Part shown: positions 8,133 to 15,784 of the stretch, piece after piece
How positions within the stretch are numbered: the stretch's first letter is position 1
Layout: the number at the start of each line of letters is the position of its first letter
Origin: Magnetococcales bacterium
Lineage (GTDB): Bacteria; Pseudomonadota; Magnetococcia; Magnetococcales; JADFYX01
Direction: 5' to 3'
Assembly (NCBI GenBank): GCA_015232365.1
Contig: JADFZU010000014.1
Coordinates: 1-55,375 of the forward strand
DNA: 55,375 nucleotides
Notes under the pieces: generated by a model
Told to the model about the DNA's origin: nothing
Databases searched by the model: none
Seen by the model: the letters and a program-made list of their open reading frames with translations, nothing else
Made by a program: the position numbers and the translations under genes

Positions 8133-9329
8133 ATGTTAAGTAACTTTACCGCAATTGAAGGCCGCTCTTTTGGCTACTGGAGGTTGGTGATTTTTTTTGG
8201 GGTCTTGGTTTTGATTGGTGCTGGATCTTTTGTTGCTGTTGAGGTCCATGGTCATGGCATCACAGGCATGAACAATCAAATTGTCTGGGGTGTTCCACAC
8301 GTTTTTGCCATCTCCTTGCTGGTTATGGCTTCTGGGGCGCTAAATCTAGGTTCTATGTCGACGGTCTTTGCTGTTAAGCAGTTTAAGCAATTTGGCCGGT
8401 TTTCGGCATTTTTGGCTATTGCACTATTGATCGGCGGTTTGGCAGTGTTAATGCTGGATCTAGGCCGTCCAGACCGATTGCTGCTAACTATGATGCATAT
8501 GAATTTCCGCTCAATGTTTACATTGAACGTTTTTCTCTATTCCGGCTTCATCATTCTCTGTTTTCTCTATCTTTGGAGTATGTTTGAGTATCATCAATTT
8601 ACCAAGGTGATTGGCAGTGCTGCTTTTATGTGGCGGGTTATTCTCACCACAGGAACCGGCTCTATTTTTGGTGTGTTACATGCTCGTGAGGTGTTTCATT
8701 CCGCAATTACCGCACCGACATTTGTTGCTCTGTCTCTCTCATCAGGAACAGCTATCTCAATATTGTTACTGGTTACTACGTTTAAACAGACCAAGCGGGA
8801 TTTGGAAGATAAAGTTGTTTTTGGGCTGCGTAATGCATTGATATTTTTTATACTTTTGGTGGCTTATCTTTTGGTTGTCGAGAAATTCACCAAATACTAC
8901 TCTCCGGCCTTTTATGATGTACAGGGCTGGATATTGACCGGCCCTTATTCTAGCCTGTATATATTTGGTGTATGGGGAGCTGCTATTATAATTCCATTGG
9001 CAATACTGTTTCACCCCAGCAAGGGCAACAGTGTTTCTGGGGTTATGTGGGCCTCCCTTTTCTCAATTATAGGAACATTTTCCATAGTTGCCCATCTATT
9101 ATTGGCAGGACAGGCTTATCCTCTCAATATGTTCCCAGGTTATGAGGTGTCCAGTGCTTTCATGGATGGGGTAACAGCAACCTATTCTCCGGCTGCTGTT
9201 GAGTATATGCTTGGTTTTGGTGGAATTGGAATTGCGGGTATCATCTACCTGCTGGGGATTAAATTCTTCAGAATGTTACCAGATAAAGCGGTGGCTCCTG
9301 AGGGATATGAGCTACCTTGGAATCCATAA
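8133..9329 (+). CDS. dsrP: DsrP, NrfD-type quinone-reactive membrane subunit
   Basis: DsrP is an integral membrane protein of the NrfD/PsrC family thought to exchange electrons with the quinone pool. The 398 residues form about ten hydrophobic segments across almost the whole length. Typical family features are LDLGRPDRLLLTM after the third segment and the conserved FRSMFTLNVFLYSGF region. The ATG at 8133 follows a GGGGG site just after the dsrO stop. This is the last gene of the dsr block; a palindromic repeat and a strong terminator come next. Confidence 0.93.
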   Translation: MLSNFTAIEGRSFGYWRLVIFFGVLVLIGAGSFVAVEVHGHGITGMNNQIVWGVPHVFAISLLVMASGALNLGSMSTVFAVKQFKQFGRFSAFLAIALLIGGLAVLMLDLGRPDRLLLTMMHMNFRSMFTLNVFLYSGFIILCFLYLWSMFEYHQFTKVIGSAAFMWRVILTTGTGSIFGVLHAREVFHSAITAPTFVALSLSSGTAISILLLVTTFKQTKRDLEDKVVFGLRNALIFFILLVAYLLVVEKFTKYYSPAFYDVQGWILTGPYSSLYIFGVWGAAIIIPLAILFHPSKGNSVSGVMWASLFSIIGTFSIVAHLLLAGQAYPLNMFPGYEVSSAFMDGVTATYSPAAVEYMLGFGGIGIAGIIYLLGIKFFRMLPDKAVAPEGYELPWNP

Positions 9330-9330
9330 A

Positions 9331-9433
9331 CCTATATTCGGCAGTTATTAGTGCATAACTAGCACAACCTTTTGATTCACCATACAAACCAATATGTTAT
9401 GCCGTTAATGCACGCTAAATTGCTGAATCTAGG
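9331..9433. repeat. Palindromic intergenic repeat, copy 1 (short form)
   Basis: This ~103-bp imperfect palindrome has arms beginning CCTATATTCGGCAGTTATTA on the left and, on the reverse strand, CCTAGATTCAGCAATTTAGC. The right arm holds the family core CAAACCAATATGTTATGCC. It lacks the central extra hairpin seen in the copies at 13.9 and 44.4 kb. It lies between the dsrP stop and the terminator. Confidence 0.75.
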
Positions 9434-9451
9434 ATAAAGCTGAAGTAAATC

Positions 9452-9497
9452 AACTATAAAAAAACCCGTCTTGCGAAAGGCGGGTTTTTTTATAGTT
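9452..9497. terminator. Strong bidirectional terminator between dsrP and metZ
   Basis: A perfect 17-bp stem, AACTATAAAAAAACCCG (9452-9468) with CGGGTTTTTTTATAGTT (9481-9497), surrounds a 12-nt loop. The A and T runs on either side let it serve both dsrP (rightward) and metZ (leftward). Confidence 0.92.
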
Positions 9498-9560
9498 CTT
9501 ATAATAAAAACATTAATGGGATGGATTTGTAGCAATGCCTCAACTGTTACCTTCTATACC

Positions 9561-10760
9561 CTAAGCCTGCTCCAGAGCCTGGGCAAAATCGTCACAGATA
9601 TCAGTGGCTGCTTCTAGACCTATAGAGAAGCGAACCAGGCCTTGGGTAATGCCAGCAGCGAGTCGGGCATCCTCACTCAACTTTGCGTGGGTAGTTGATG
9701 CAGGGTGGGTTACCAGAGTTTTAACATCCCCCAGATTGGCAGTTATGGTTGCCAGTTGTAGAGAGTTGATAAAAGCATGAGCACGTTCTCTGCTGCCAAG
9801 ATCAACACAGACCAAGCCGCCAAAACCGTTCATCTGCCGAGTTGCCAGCTTATGTTGTGGATGGTTTGGTAGTCCTGGATAGTTTACTTTTCCGGTAAAG
9901 AGCGGCTGTTGGTTTAAAAACTCAGCAACTTTTTGTCCGTTCTCACAGTGGCGCTCCATACGTAGAGGCATGGTTTCCATACCTTTATATAGTACCCAGG
10001 CGTTAAACGGCGATAGAGTGGGGCCAGCATTACGAAGAATTGGAAATATATGTTCCATAACCAGCTCTTCGCTACCTACCACCACACCGCCAAGCACCCG
10101 GCCTTGACCGTCGAGATATTTAGTAGCCGAATGGACAACCAGGTCAGCTCCCAACTCCAGGGGTTTTTGCAGGCATGGAGTGCAGAAGACATTATCCACT
10201 GCCACCAGAATATTGTGCTCTTTGGCAAGCTGGCAGAGAGCTTTTAAATCTACCATCTCCAGAGTCGGGTTGGCTGGAGTTTCGGCAAAAAAGAGTTTGG
10301 TTTCGGGGCGGATTGCCTCTTTCCAACTCGTTAAATCGCTGAGTGGTACCTGAGTGACAGCAATGTTGAGTTTAGCCAAAAGGTTGTTGGCCAGGTTCAA
10401 TGTAGAGCCAAACACCGAGCGACTTAACACCATATGGTCGCCAGCAGACAACAGACCAAGAAATACCGAGCTAATAGCAGCCATGCCAGAGGCCATGGCA
10501 ACTCCGCGTTCACCCCCCTCCATAGCAGCTATACGCTCTTCAAAAGCGGTGACAGTTGGGTTGGTAAAGCGGCTATAGAGGTTGCCGCTCTCCTCTCCTG
10601 CAAAAACATCGCTTGCTTGCTGGGCAGAGTTGTAGGTAAAGCTGGAGGTAAGAAAGACCGGCAGGCTATTCTCTCTCTCCAAGGTTTGATGTCGCCCGGA
10701 GTGGATAGCTGTTGTAGCTATTCCAAGGTTTTTTTTGCTGTTTTGTTGATGGTTTGACAT
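9561..10760 (-). CDS. metZ: O-succinylhomoserine sulfhydrylase
   Basis: MetZ is a PLP-dependent Cys/Met-metabolism enzyme that makes homocysteine directly from O-succinylhomoserine and sulfide. It has 399 residues. Visible motifs: YSRFTNPTV near the N-terminus, the PLP-phosphate/ring region ASGMAAIS, AVDNVFCTP, and the Schiff-base lysine in SATKYLDGQGRVLGG. The GQGRVLGG sequence is characteristic of MetZ rather than MetB or MetC. It is convergent with dsrP. Direct sulfhydrylation suits a sulfide-rich cell, and the incomplete metH at the right edge would perform the next step. Confidence 0.92.
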   Translation of the reverse strand: MSNHQQNSKKNLGIATTAIHSGRHQTLERENSLPVFLTSSFTYNSAQQASDVFAGEESGNLYSRFTNPTVTAFEERIAAMEGGERGVAMASGMAAISSVFLGLLSAGDHMVLSRSVFGSTLNLANNLLAKLNIAVTQVPLSDLTSWKEAIRPETKLFFAETPANPTLEMVDLKALCQLAKEHNILVAVDNVFCTPCLQKPLELGADLVVHSATKYLDGQGRVLGGVVVGSEELVMEHIFPILRNAGPTLSPFNAWVLYKGMETMPLRMERHCENGQKVAEFLNQQPLFTGKVNYPGLPNHPQHKLATRQMNGFGGLVCVDLGSRERAHAFINSLQLATITANLGDVKTLVTHPASTTHAKLSEDARLAAGITQGLVRFSIGLEAATDICDDFAQALEQA

Positions 10761-10875
10761 AGTTACAACTCTTACTTTAATAAGGTTCCGTTCTCATAAA
10801 TGTTAAAAAAAACTATTTATATATTAAATACGTTGACTACGTTACCTAGTCAATGATAGATCATTAGCCTGTTGG

Positions 10876-10960
10876 GCCCGCATGGCGGAACTGGTAGACG
10901 CTGCGGACTTAAAATCCGTTTCCCTTGGGAGTCCCGGTTCGATTCCGGGTGTGGGCACCA
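10876..10960 (+). tRNA. tRNA-Leu (UAA anticodon)
   Basis: Acceptor arms GCCCGCA (10876-10882) and TGTGGGC pair, with discriminator A and an encoded CCA ending at 10960. The anticodon stem GCGGA/TCCGT encloses loop CTTAAAA, giving anticodon TAA at 10910-10912. The long variable arm (TTCCCTTGGGAG region) and the T-arm GGTTCGATTCC are as expected for a class II leucine tRNA. Confidence 0.97.
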
Positions 10961-11030
10961 ACTTTCACTCATAATCTTAATATATTCCCGCTGTGTATAC
11001 CCGGTTTTTCTCTTGTCTCAACGTACTTAG

Positions 11031-11354
11031 TTGGATTTTTTTGCTGTGAAACATAAATCTACCCGGCACAGTAGTGTAACTGATAATGGAGCCAAGGTAT
11101 GCAAAATTCTCCGCCGGGCTGGGTTTCATCCCCATCCAGGGCCTATTAGTGCCCGGTCGGGCCGGGGTGGAGAGTTGCGGATCAAGATCACCTCAGATAG
11201 CGGTCGGGTTCGTATTCGGGTCGCTGGGGGTGGTGTCCAGGAGATCTTTCTCTATGGGGCAGTGGATTTTGAGGGGTTGGTTAAAGTGCTTGCAGATTCT
11301 TTAGGGCTAGGAGCTATAGAGTCTTTTAGCTGTGATCAACCTATAAATATTTAA
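11031..11354 (+). CDS. Hypothetical protein, about 100 residues
   Basis: I do not recognise this protein. The frame reads as basic in the first half (KVCKILRRAGF, then SGRGGELRIKI) and ends with an acidic-hydrophobic half containing FEGLVKVLADSLG. Codon use in the second half resembles neighbouring genes, which favours this frame over an overlapping one at 11086-11304. The start is unsure: TTG at 11031 or GTG at 11046. It stands alone between tRNA-Leu and the HAD phosphatase gene. Confidence 0.5.
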   Translation: MDFFAVKHKSTRHSSVTDNGAKVCKILRRAGFHPHPGPISARSGRGGELRIKITSDSGRVRIRVAGGGVQEIFLYGAVDFEGLVKVLADSLGLGAIESFSCDQPINI

Positions 11355-11414
11355 TATACGACAAAGTTTTCATGTATTATTCTTGTCGTGTGACACCTTT
11401 TTCATAGTCCTGAT

Positions 11415-12098
11415 TCAATCCATTTCCAGCATAACCTCAGAAAAACCAGCTATTGAGATAAAATCTTTTGATGGTTTGTTCTCTGATTTTGAACTTGGGG
11501 CTGAGATGTGTCTTAGGTACTTTATACCGTAGTTTTTTGCAGCGGCCAATACTGGCTCTGAATCATCTACCAAGAGGGTTGTCTCAGGATTAAAGGGGAT
11601 TTTTTCTTCCAGGGCTGACCAGAAACCTGGCTGCTCTTTGGCGTAGCCTAAATCATGGCTACTGATAACTGTCTCTAGATACCTGCCTATAGGGGTTCGG
11701 GCCATTTTTAGATCTATAGAGCGGCTGTGAGCGTTGGTTACCAAGTGGGTTGGCAAAGCTCTTTTTTTTAGTAGTTGTAAAAAATCCAGAACATGGGGGT
11801 GGAGTTGGATAAGGTGGGCCACCTCCATTTTTAATAAGGGGATATCCATCCCCAACTCCCGGCTCCAGTGGTCTAGATCATACCAGGCTAGAGTTCCTGC
11901 CACTTTTTGGTAGGTTGACAATACCAACTCTTTTGCTGCATCAAAACCCAGACCGCTTTTTTTTGCATAGGCTTGAGGGACCGTGTTCAAGAAAAAAACA
12001 TTGTCAAAGTTAAGGTCGAGCAGCGTGCCGTCCATATCCAGAAGCACAGTTTTAATCTGGGGCCATGGCAATGATGTTTTATGAGCGGTAGTCGGCAT
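11415..12098 (-). CDS. HAD-family 5'-nucleotidase, YrfG-like
   Basis: This 227-residue HAD hydrolase resembles the GMP/IMP nucleotidase YrfG, which removes phosphate from purine mononucleotides. HAD motif I is LLDMDGTLLD with nucleophile Asp21 and acid Asp23. Motif II is LVTNAH, and motif III/IV are YAKEQPGFW and TTLLVDDSEPVL. The N-terminal FDNVFFLNTVPQAYA segment, part of the cap, is typical of YrfG. It starts 20 bp inside the end of argJ, so the two are translationally coupled. The exact substrate is not provable from sequence. Confidence 0.82.
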   Translation of the reverse strand: MPTTAHKTSLPWPQIKTVLLDMDGTLLDLNFDNVFFLNTVPQAYAKKSGLGFDAAKELVLSTYQKVAGTLAWYDLDHWSRELGMDIPLLKMEVAHLIQLHPHVLDFLQLLKKRALPTHLVTNAHSRSIDLKMARTPIGRYLETVISSHDLGYAKEQPGFWSALEEKIPFNPETTLLVDDSEPVLAAAKNYGIKYLRHISAPSSKSENKPSKDFISIAGFSEVMLEMD

Positions 12099-13296
12099 TT
12101 ATCTTGATGTATTCGTGGGTTAGGTCACAACTCCAGATTGTTCTTGAAGCGTGGCCACTCTTTAGGTCGATTAATACTGTAATCTCCTCTCGGTTCATCA
12201 CCTCTTGACCTTGAGTCTCTCTATAGTCTGGAGCACGGACCCCGCCTTTGACTATCTGCACCTCCCCTAGAAAAATATCAATCTCTCCAACCGGGAATTC
12301 AACACCGGCATAACCGATAGCACAGAGAATCCGCCCCCAGTTGGGATCGCAGCCAGCAAAAGCGGTTTTAACCAACGGACTCTTTGCCACACTCATTGCC
12401 ACCTTTTTGGCATCAGCTTCTGATTTGGCTCCAGCAACAGTAATGGTTATAAATTTTGTAACCCCTTCACCATCACGAACCAGTAACTGGGCCAACTCCA
12501 GGCAGATGTCGTTTATAGCATGAGCAAATTGGGCTGCATCTGCTGCCTTGGGGTCTGTTATGGTGCTGTTTTCAGCAAGGCCAGAGGCAAAAGCCAAAAG
12601 GGTATCGTTGGTTGATGTGTCACCATCAACCGTGACACTGTTAAAAGTGGTTTCGACAGCATCTCCAAGTATAGTCTGCAGGGCAGAAGGGCTGATGGCC
12701 GCATCGGTGAATAAAAAGGCTAGCATGGTCGCCATGTTGGGGTGGATCATTCCTGCCCCTTTGGCAATACCGGTAATGGTTATTTTTTTCCCATCTAGTT
12801 CAATCTGTCTGCTGGCAGCTTTTGGTTGGGTGTCGGTGGTCATAATGGCTTGGGCCGCACCTAACCAGTCGTTATCATTAAGGGTAGCGGTTAGTTTGGG
12901 GATTGCCCCTATAGGCTTCTCCATGGGCAGAGCTTCGCCAATGACTCCAGTTGAGGCGGTAAAGACCGTCTCTTCCGGGACATTCAGAGCCTCAGCGACT
13001 GCCTTGGCAATAGCTTTGGCAGTTTGCATTCCTTGGGGTCCGTTGGCAACGTTGGCGTTGCCAGAGTTTACAATTAAAGCCCTGGAAACTCCGGCTGGCA
13101 GCCTTACACGGCAGAGAGTTACTGGAGCAGCAACTATCCGGTTTTGGGTAAATAGTCCAGCAACCGTGGTGTTTTCCACCATGGAGACTAAAAGCAGGTC
13201 TTTATCACCATTTGCTTTTATACCACTGGCTATCACTGCTGTGGTGAATCCTGGTACTGGAAGCAGGTGGGTTAATGGAGGCAATGCTAACGCCAT
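12079..13296 (-). CDS. argJ: Glutamate N-acetyltransferase / amino-acid acetyltransferase
   Basis: ArgJ recycles the acetyl group from N-acetylornithine to glutamate in arginine synthesis. It is made as a precursor that cleaves itself before a threonine, seen here as Thr190 in HPNMATMLAF. Other family marks are FTASTGVIGE (about 112-121) and the C-terminal DLTHEYIKINADYRS, with the conserved Asn-Ala-Asp-Tyr-Arg-Ser end. The length of 405 is normal. Whether it is mono- or bifunctional cannot be told from sequence. Confidence 0.96.
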   Translation of the reverse strand: MALALPPLTHLLPVPGFTTAVIASGIKANGDKDLLLVSMVENTTVAGLFTQNRIVAAPVTLCRVRLPAGVSRALIVNSGNANVANGPQGMQTAKAIAKAVAEALNVPEETVFTASTGVIGEALPMEKPIGAIPKLTATLNDNDWLGAAQAIMTTDTQPKAASRQIELDGKKITITGIAKGAGMIHPNMATMLAFLFTDAAISPSALQTILGDAVETTFNSVTVDGDTSTNDTLLAFASGLAENSTITDPKAADAAQFAHAINDICLELAQLLVRDGEGVTKFITITVAGAKSEADAKKVAMSVAKSPLVKTAFAGCDPNWGRILCAIGYAGVEFPVGEIDIFLGEVQIVKGGVRAPDYRETQGQEVMNREEITVLIDLKSGHASRTIWSCDLTHEYIKINADYRS

Positions 13297-13515
13297 TGTT
13301 GAGGCTCTCCTGAAAAATTTGGTTCAAAGTCTAGAAAGTGGCAGAAATCTGGTTATAAAGCCAGTCTAGTTTTAATGTTTTTTTGACGAATTGCATAAGA
13401 ATTAAATAGTGGTACGATTGTAAGGTGTTTAAAATAAAGGTAAAAACATGGTTGGCATTAATATTGAAAGTATGAAGGTGTAAGTTATAAATTACTTTTT
13501 ACAAAGAGAGATATC

Positions 13516-13743
13516 ATGGCACAGAGTATTGAGGGGCGTTTAGCTCAATTAAAATGGCTTGGTGATATGGAACCAGAATATGAAGAGGTTCTTGAATGGA
13601 TGAATCTGGCTTGCGGCATTGAAGCAGAGCCAGTAAATAACCGTTCAGCACTGGACTGGGCTGTTATTGCTCAGTCAAGCCGGGCTGTTTCTGGTGGGTT
13701 TTCTGGCCCGTCAAATGGTTTGAGTGTAGCTACACTTCACTAA
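13516..13743 (+). CDS. Small orphan protein, 75 residues
   Basis: The product is not recognised. ATG 13516 follows AAAGAGAG, and the gene ends just before a strong terminator, so it looks like an independently transcribed small gene. The first 40 residues are acidic and helix-prone, with Trp/Leu/Met positions (LKWLGDMEPEYEEVLEWM). The second half is Ser/Gly-rich (SGGFSGPSNGLS). There is one cysteine, no signal peptide and no membrane segment. Confidence 0.65.
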   Translation: MAQSIEGRLAQLKWLGDMEPEYEEVLEWMNLACGIEAEPVNNRSALDWAVIAQSSRAVSGGFSGPSNGLSVATLH

Positions 13744-13767
13744 TACCTGGTTCTATTTCCAAATATT

Positions 13768-13814
13768 AGGGAGCAGATAGGATAAACTTGTCTGCTCCCT
13801 ACCTGTTTTTTTGT
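13768..13814 (+). terminator. Terminator of the 75-residue gene
   Basis: A perfect 10-bp stem AGGGAGCAGA/TCTGCTCCCT (13768-13777 with 13791-13800) is followed by ACCTG and a run of seven T. Confidence 0.9.
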
Positions 13815-13879
13815 CAAAATCCACATATCTGCATATCATTGTAATTCAGGCTATGCTAGCCTGACTGTTAATCTCAATT

Positions 13880-14025
13880 TGGCAGTTAGAAGCACATACC
13901 TGGTACAACTTATTGATTCGCCTGACAGATTAGAAAACGGTTTCACTGACAGTTAAAGTGACTGCGATTTTTTCTAATTTGCCGGACAACCCAATATGTT
14001 GCACTATGTGCGAACTTTAACCTGC
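13880..14025. repeat. Palindromic intergenic repeat, copy 2 (long form)
   Basis: This ~146-bp imperfect palindrome fills most of the 332-bp gap before the CDF gene; the rest of that gap is the terminator and unremarkable sequence. The left arm contains GGCAGTTAGAAGCACATA and TATTGATTCG; the right arm, read on the reverse strand, contains GCACATAGTGCAACATATTG. Both arms then run into ATTAGAAAA, and a TCACT/AGTGA hairpin forms the centre. The core CAACCCAATATGTTGC aligns with the other copies. Confidence 0.75.
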
Positions 14026-14075
14026 TGAACATTGGTTTAAATAGTTATTTACAACATAAAAGTGGATAAATAATC

Positions 14076-15281
14076 ATGAAAAGCAGTCAACAAGAGGTGC
14101 GAGATGAACGATATTTTGCAGCTCGTAAGGCTACAATAATCAGTGTAGCTGTCAATATTTTTCTCTCAGTAGGTAAAATTATTGCCGGTATGGTTGGTAA
14201 CTCGGCGGCTATTTTGGCTGATGGAATCCACTCAGCTTCTGACCTTATTACCGATGGTGTGGTGCTTGTTGCCATGCGTATTGCCAAGCAGGGAGTTGAT
14301 GAAGATCACCCTTATGGTCACGGTAAGTATGAGACACTGGCGACACTGTTTGTCTCTGTAGCTTTGCTGGCGGTAGCTATTGGTATTGCTATTGATTCCT
14401 GGGGAAGGCTGGTTGACCCTGAATTAACCACCCCGACATCTTTGGCTCTGTGGGCTGCAGCGATCTCAATTTTGGCCAAAGAGGCAATTTTTCAATACAC
14501 CTACCGGCTTGGTAAGCGGTATAACGCCAAAGCCATAATTGCCAATGCCTGGCATCACAGATCCGATGCTGTCTCATCCATCGCTGCACTTATCGGTGTT
14601 GGTGGAGCTATGGTTGGTTACCCAATTCTTGACCCTCTAGCTGCTATTGCCGTTGCTTTTATTCTGGGTAAAGTTGGGATTGAACTGTTTTTAGAGGCGT
14701 TGCAAGATCTTACCGACTCCAGACAGGCTATTGATGCGGAGGTACAGAAAAAAATTGCCAATTTGGTCCACGATGTTCAAGGGGTATTATCTGCCCATCT
14801 ACTTAACCCCAGGGGTTTGGGGCCAGACATCAGGGTGGATGTCCATGTAGTTGTTGATGGTTATCTATCCGTATCTGAGGGCCACCAAATTGCCGAAAAG
14901 GTTCGCTACCACCTTATGAATGAGCTGGAGTCGGTAACCGATGTCTTGGTCCATGTTGATCCAGAGGAGGACCATGAAGAGAGTGTCAGGATGTTTGTCT
15001 CTCGGGAGAAACTCAACAATTTGCTTGAAAAGTGTATCGCTGACTCCCCTCTTTTCGCCAATCTGGACCGCATGACACCCCACTACCGAAAAAATGGGGT
15101 TTTGCTGGAGATGCAGTTTAAAGTAGACCTGGACTATCCAATGGTTTTAATTCGTACCGAGGCTGGTCTTTTGTCCTCAAGACTGTTGGCCGCTGAAAAA
15201 GAGTTGGATGAAGTGAAGATTGGCTTTATCATGGTGGATACAAAACGTCCAGTGACTTCTCTGCAACAAGGATCGAATTGA
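14076..15281 (+). CDS. Cation diffusion facilitator (CDF) metal transporter
   Basis: CDF proteins export divalent metals (Zn, Fe, Mn, Co) in exchange for protons. The 401-residue protein has six membrane segments in its first ~215 residues. The metal-site motifs are ADGIHSASD (residues 48-56) in helix II and HHRSD (160-164) in helix V, and DEDHPYGHGKYE marks the cytoplasmic loop. A C-terminal cytoplasmic domain follows, with a ~100-residue extension beyond the usual ~300. The motif set is closer to the Fe/Zn and Zn/Mn groups than to the ZitB HxxxD type. The magnetosome proteins MamB and MamM belong to this family, but nothing here is specific to them. The next gene starts 2 bp after its stop. 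Confidence 0.9.
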   Translation: MKSSQQEVRDERYFAARKATIISVAVNIFLSVGKIIAGMVGNSAAILADGIHSASDLITDGVVLVAMRIAKQGVDEDHPYGHGKYETLATLFVSVALLAVAIGIAIDSWGRLVDPELTTPTSLALWAAAISILAKEAIFQYTYRLGKRYNAKAIIANAWHHRSDAVSSIAALIGVGGAMVGYPILDPLAAIAVAFILGKVGIELFLEALQDLTDSRQAIDAEVQKKIANLVHDVQGVLSAHLLNPRGLGPDIRVDVHVVVDGYLSVSEGHQIAEKVRYHLMNELESVTDVLVHVDPEEDHEESVRMFVSREKLNNLLEKCIADSPLFANLDRMTPHYRKNGVLLEMQFKVDLDYPMVLIRTEAGLLSSRLLAAEKELDEVKIGFIMVDTKRPVTSLQQGSN

Positions 15282-15283
15282 AT

Positions 15284-15754
15284 ATGAGCAGTGATACTGT
15301 GGCTGCCAAGCCGGCTATCTCTTTTTCTGAACGGTTAAAGGGTAGGTTTAATGGTATGGTGCGGCTGGCTGATGCTTGGCATCTGGCGGCAGCAGTGGTT
15401 GAATATAATGATTGGTATATGGTTGACCCTACCTGCCAAGAGCAAGCTTGCCGGGTTAGTGGGGCGGATGTCGGTTGCCATCTGGAAGAGCTGTTGGAGG
15501 AGATTCTTCGGGAGGAGAAGGGGGTTTGGAGTACTATGGTCTACGTTCAAGATATAACCGACCCCCAGATTATAAAAATCTATCACCCACGGCGGGCTGG
15601 TTGTGGATGTGGTGGACAGGGGGGGATTGTCCCTTGGTGGGTTTTAACCAGGGTTGAACCAGAAATAGTACCAGAGTGGCAGCAGGAGAGCTGTGGGGTT
15701 GACTCTTTGGATAGTGCTGGTGGTGGACTCTCATGGTTGAAAAAAATATTCTGA
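15284..15754 (+). CDS. Conserved-looking Cys-rich hypothetical protein
   Basis: The product is not recognised. The ATG at 15284, 2 bp after the CDF stop, is preferred over an in-frame TTG at 15278; AAGGA lies upstream inside the CDF gene, so translation is probably coupled. The 156-residue protein has clustered cysteines: CQEQAC near residue 50, GCH near 65, and a GCGCGG cluster near 107. No signal peptide or membrane segment is seen. Position and cysteines suggest metal binding or a partner of the transporter, which is inference only. Confidence 0.7.
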   Translation: MSSDTVAAKPAISFSERLKGRFNGMVRLADAWHLAAAVVEYNDWYMVDPTCQEQACRVSGADVGCHLEELLEEILREEKGVWSTMVYVQDITDPQIIKIYHPRRAGCGCGGQGGIVPWWVLTRVEPEIVPEWQQESCGVDSLDSAGGGLSWLKKIF

Positions 15755-15784
15755 GAAATTCCTGGTTTTTATTAGGTTATTATC

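Noticed and set aside
11086-11304. 72-codon frame overlapping the hypothetical gene at 11031-11354
   Set aside because: Codon use and length favour the longer frame; the shorter one has no ribosome site.
12548-13369. 273-codon open frame antisense to argJ
   Set aside because: It mirrors the conserved argJ coding sequence and its product is low-complexity Ala/Val/Ser-rich, typical of a shadow frame.
9331-14025. CRISPR array or tandem repeats
   Set aside because: The shared elements are single palindromes kilobases apart, with no short regular repeat-spacer pattern anywhere in the window.
14076-15281. Magnetosome gene mamB or mamM
   Set aside because: The protein is a general CDF member, about 100 residues longer than MamB/MamM, and no other mam gene is in the window.
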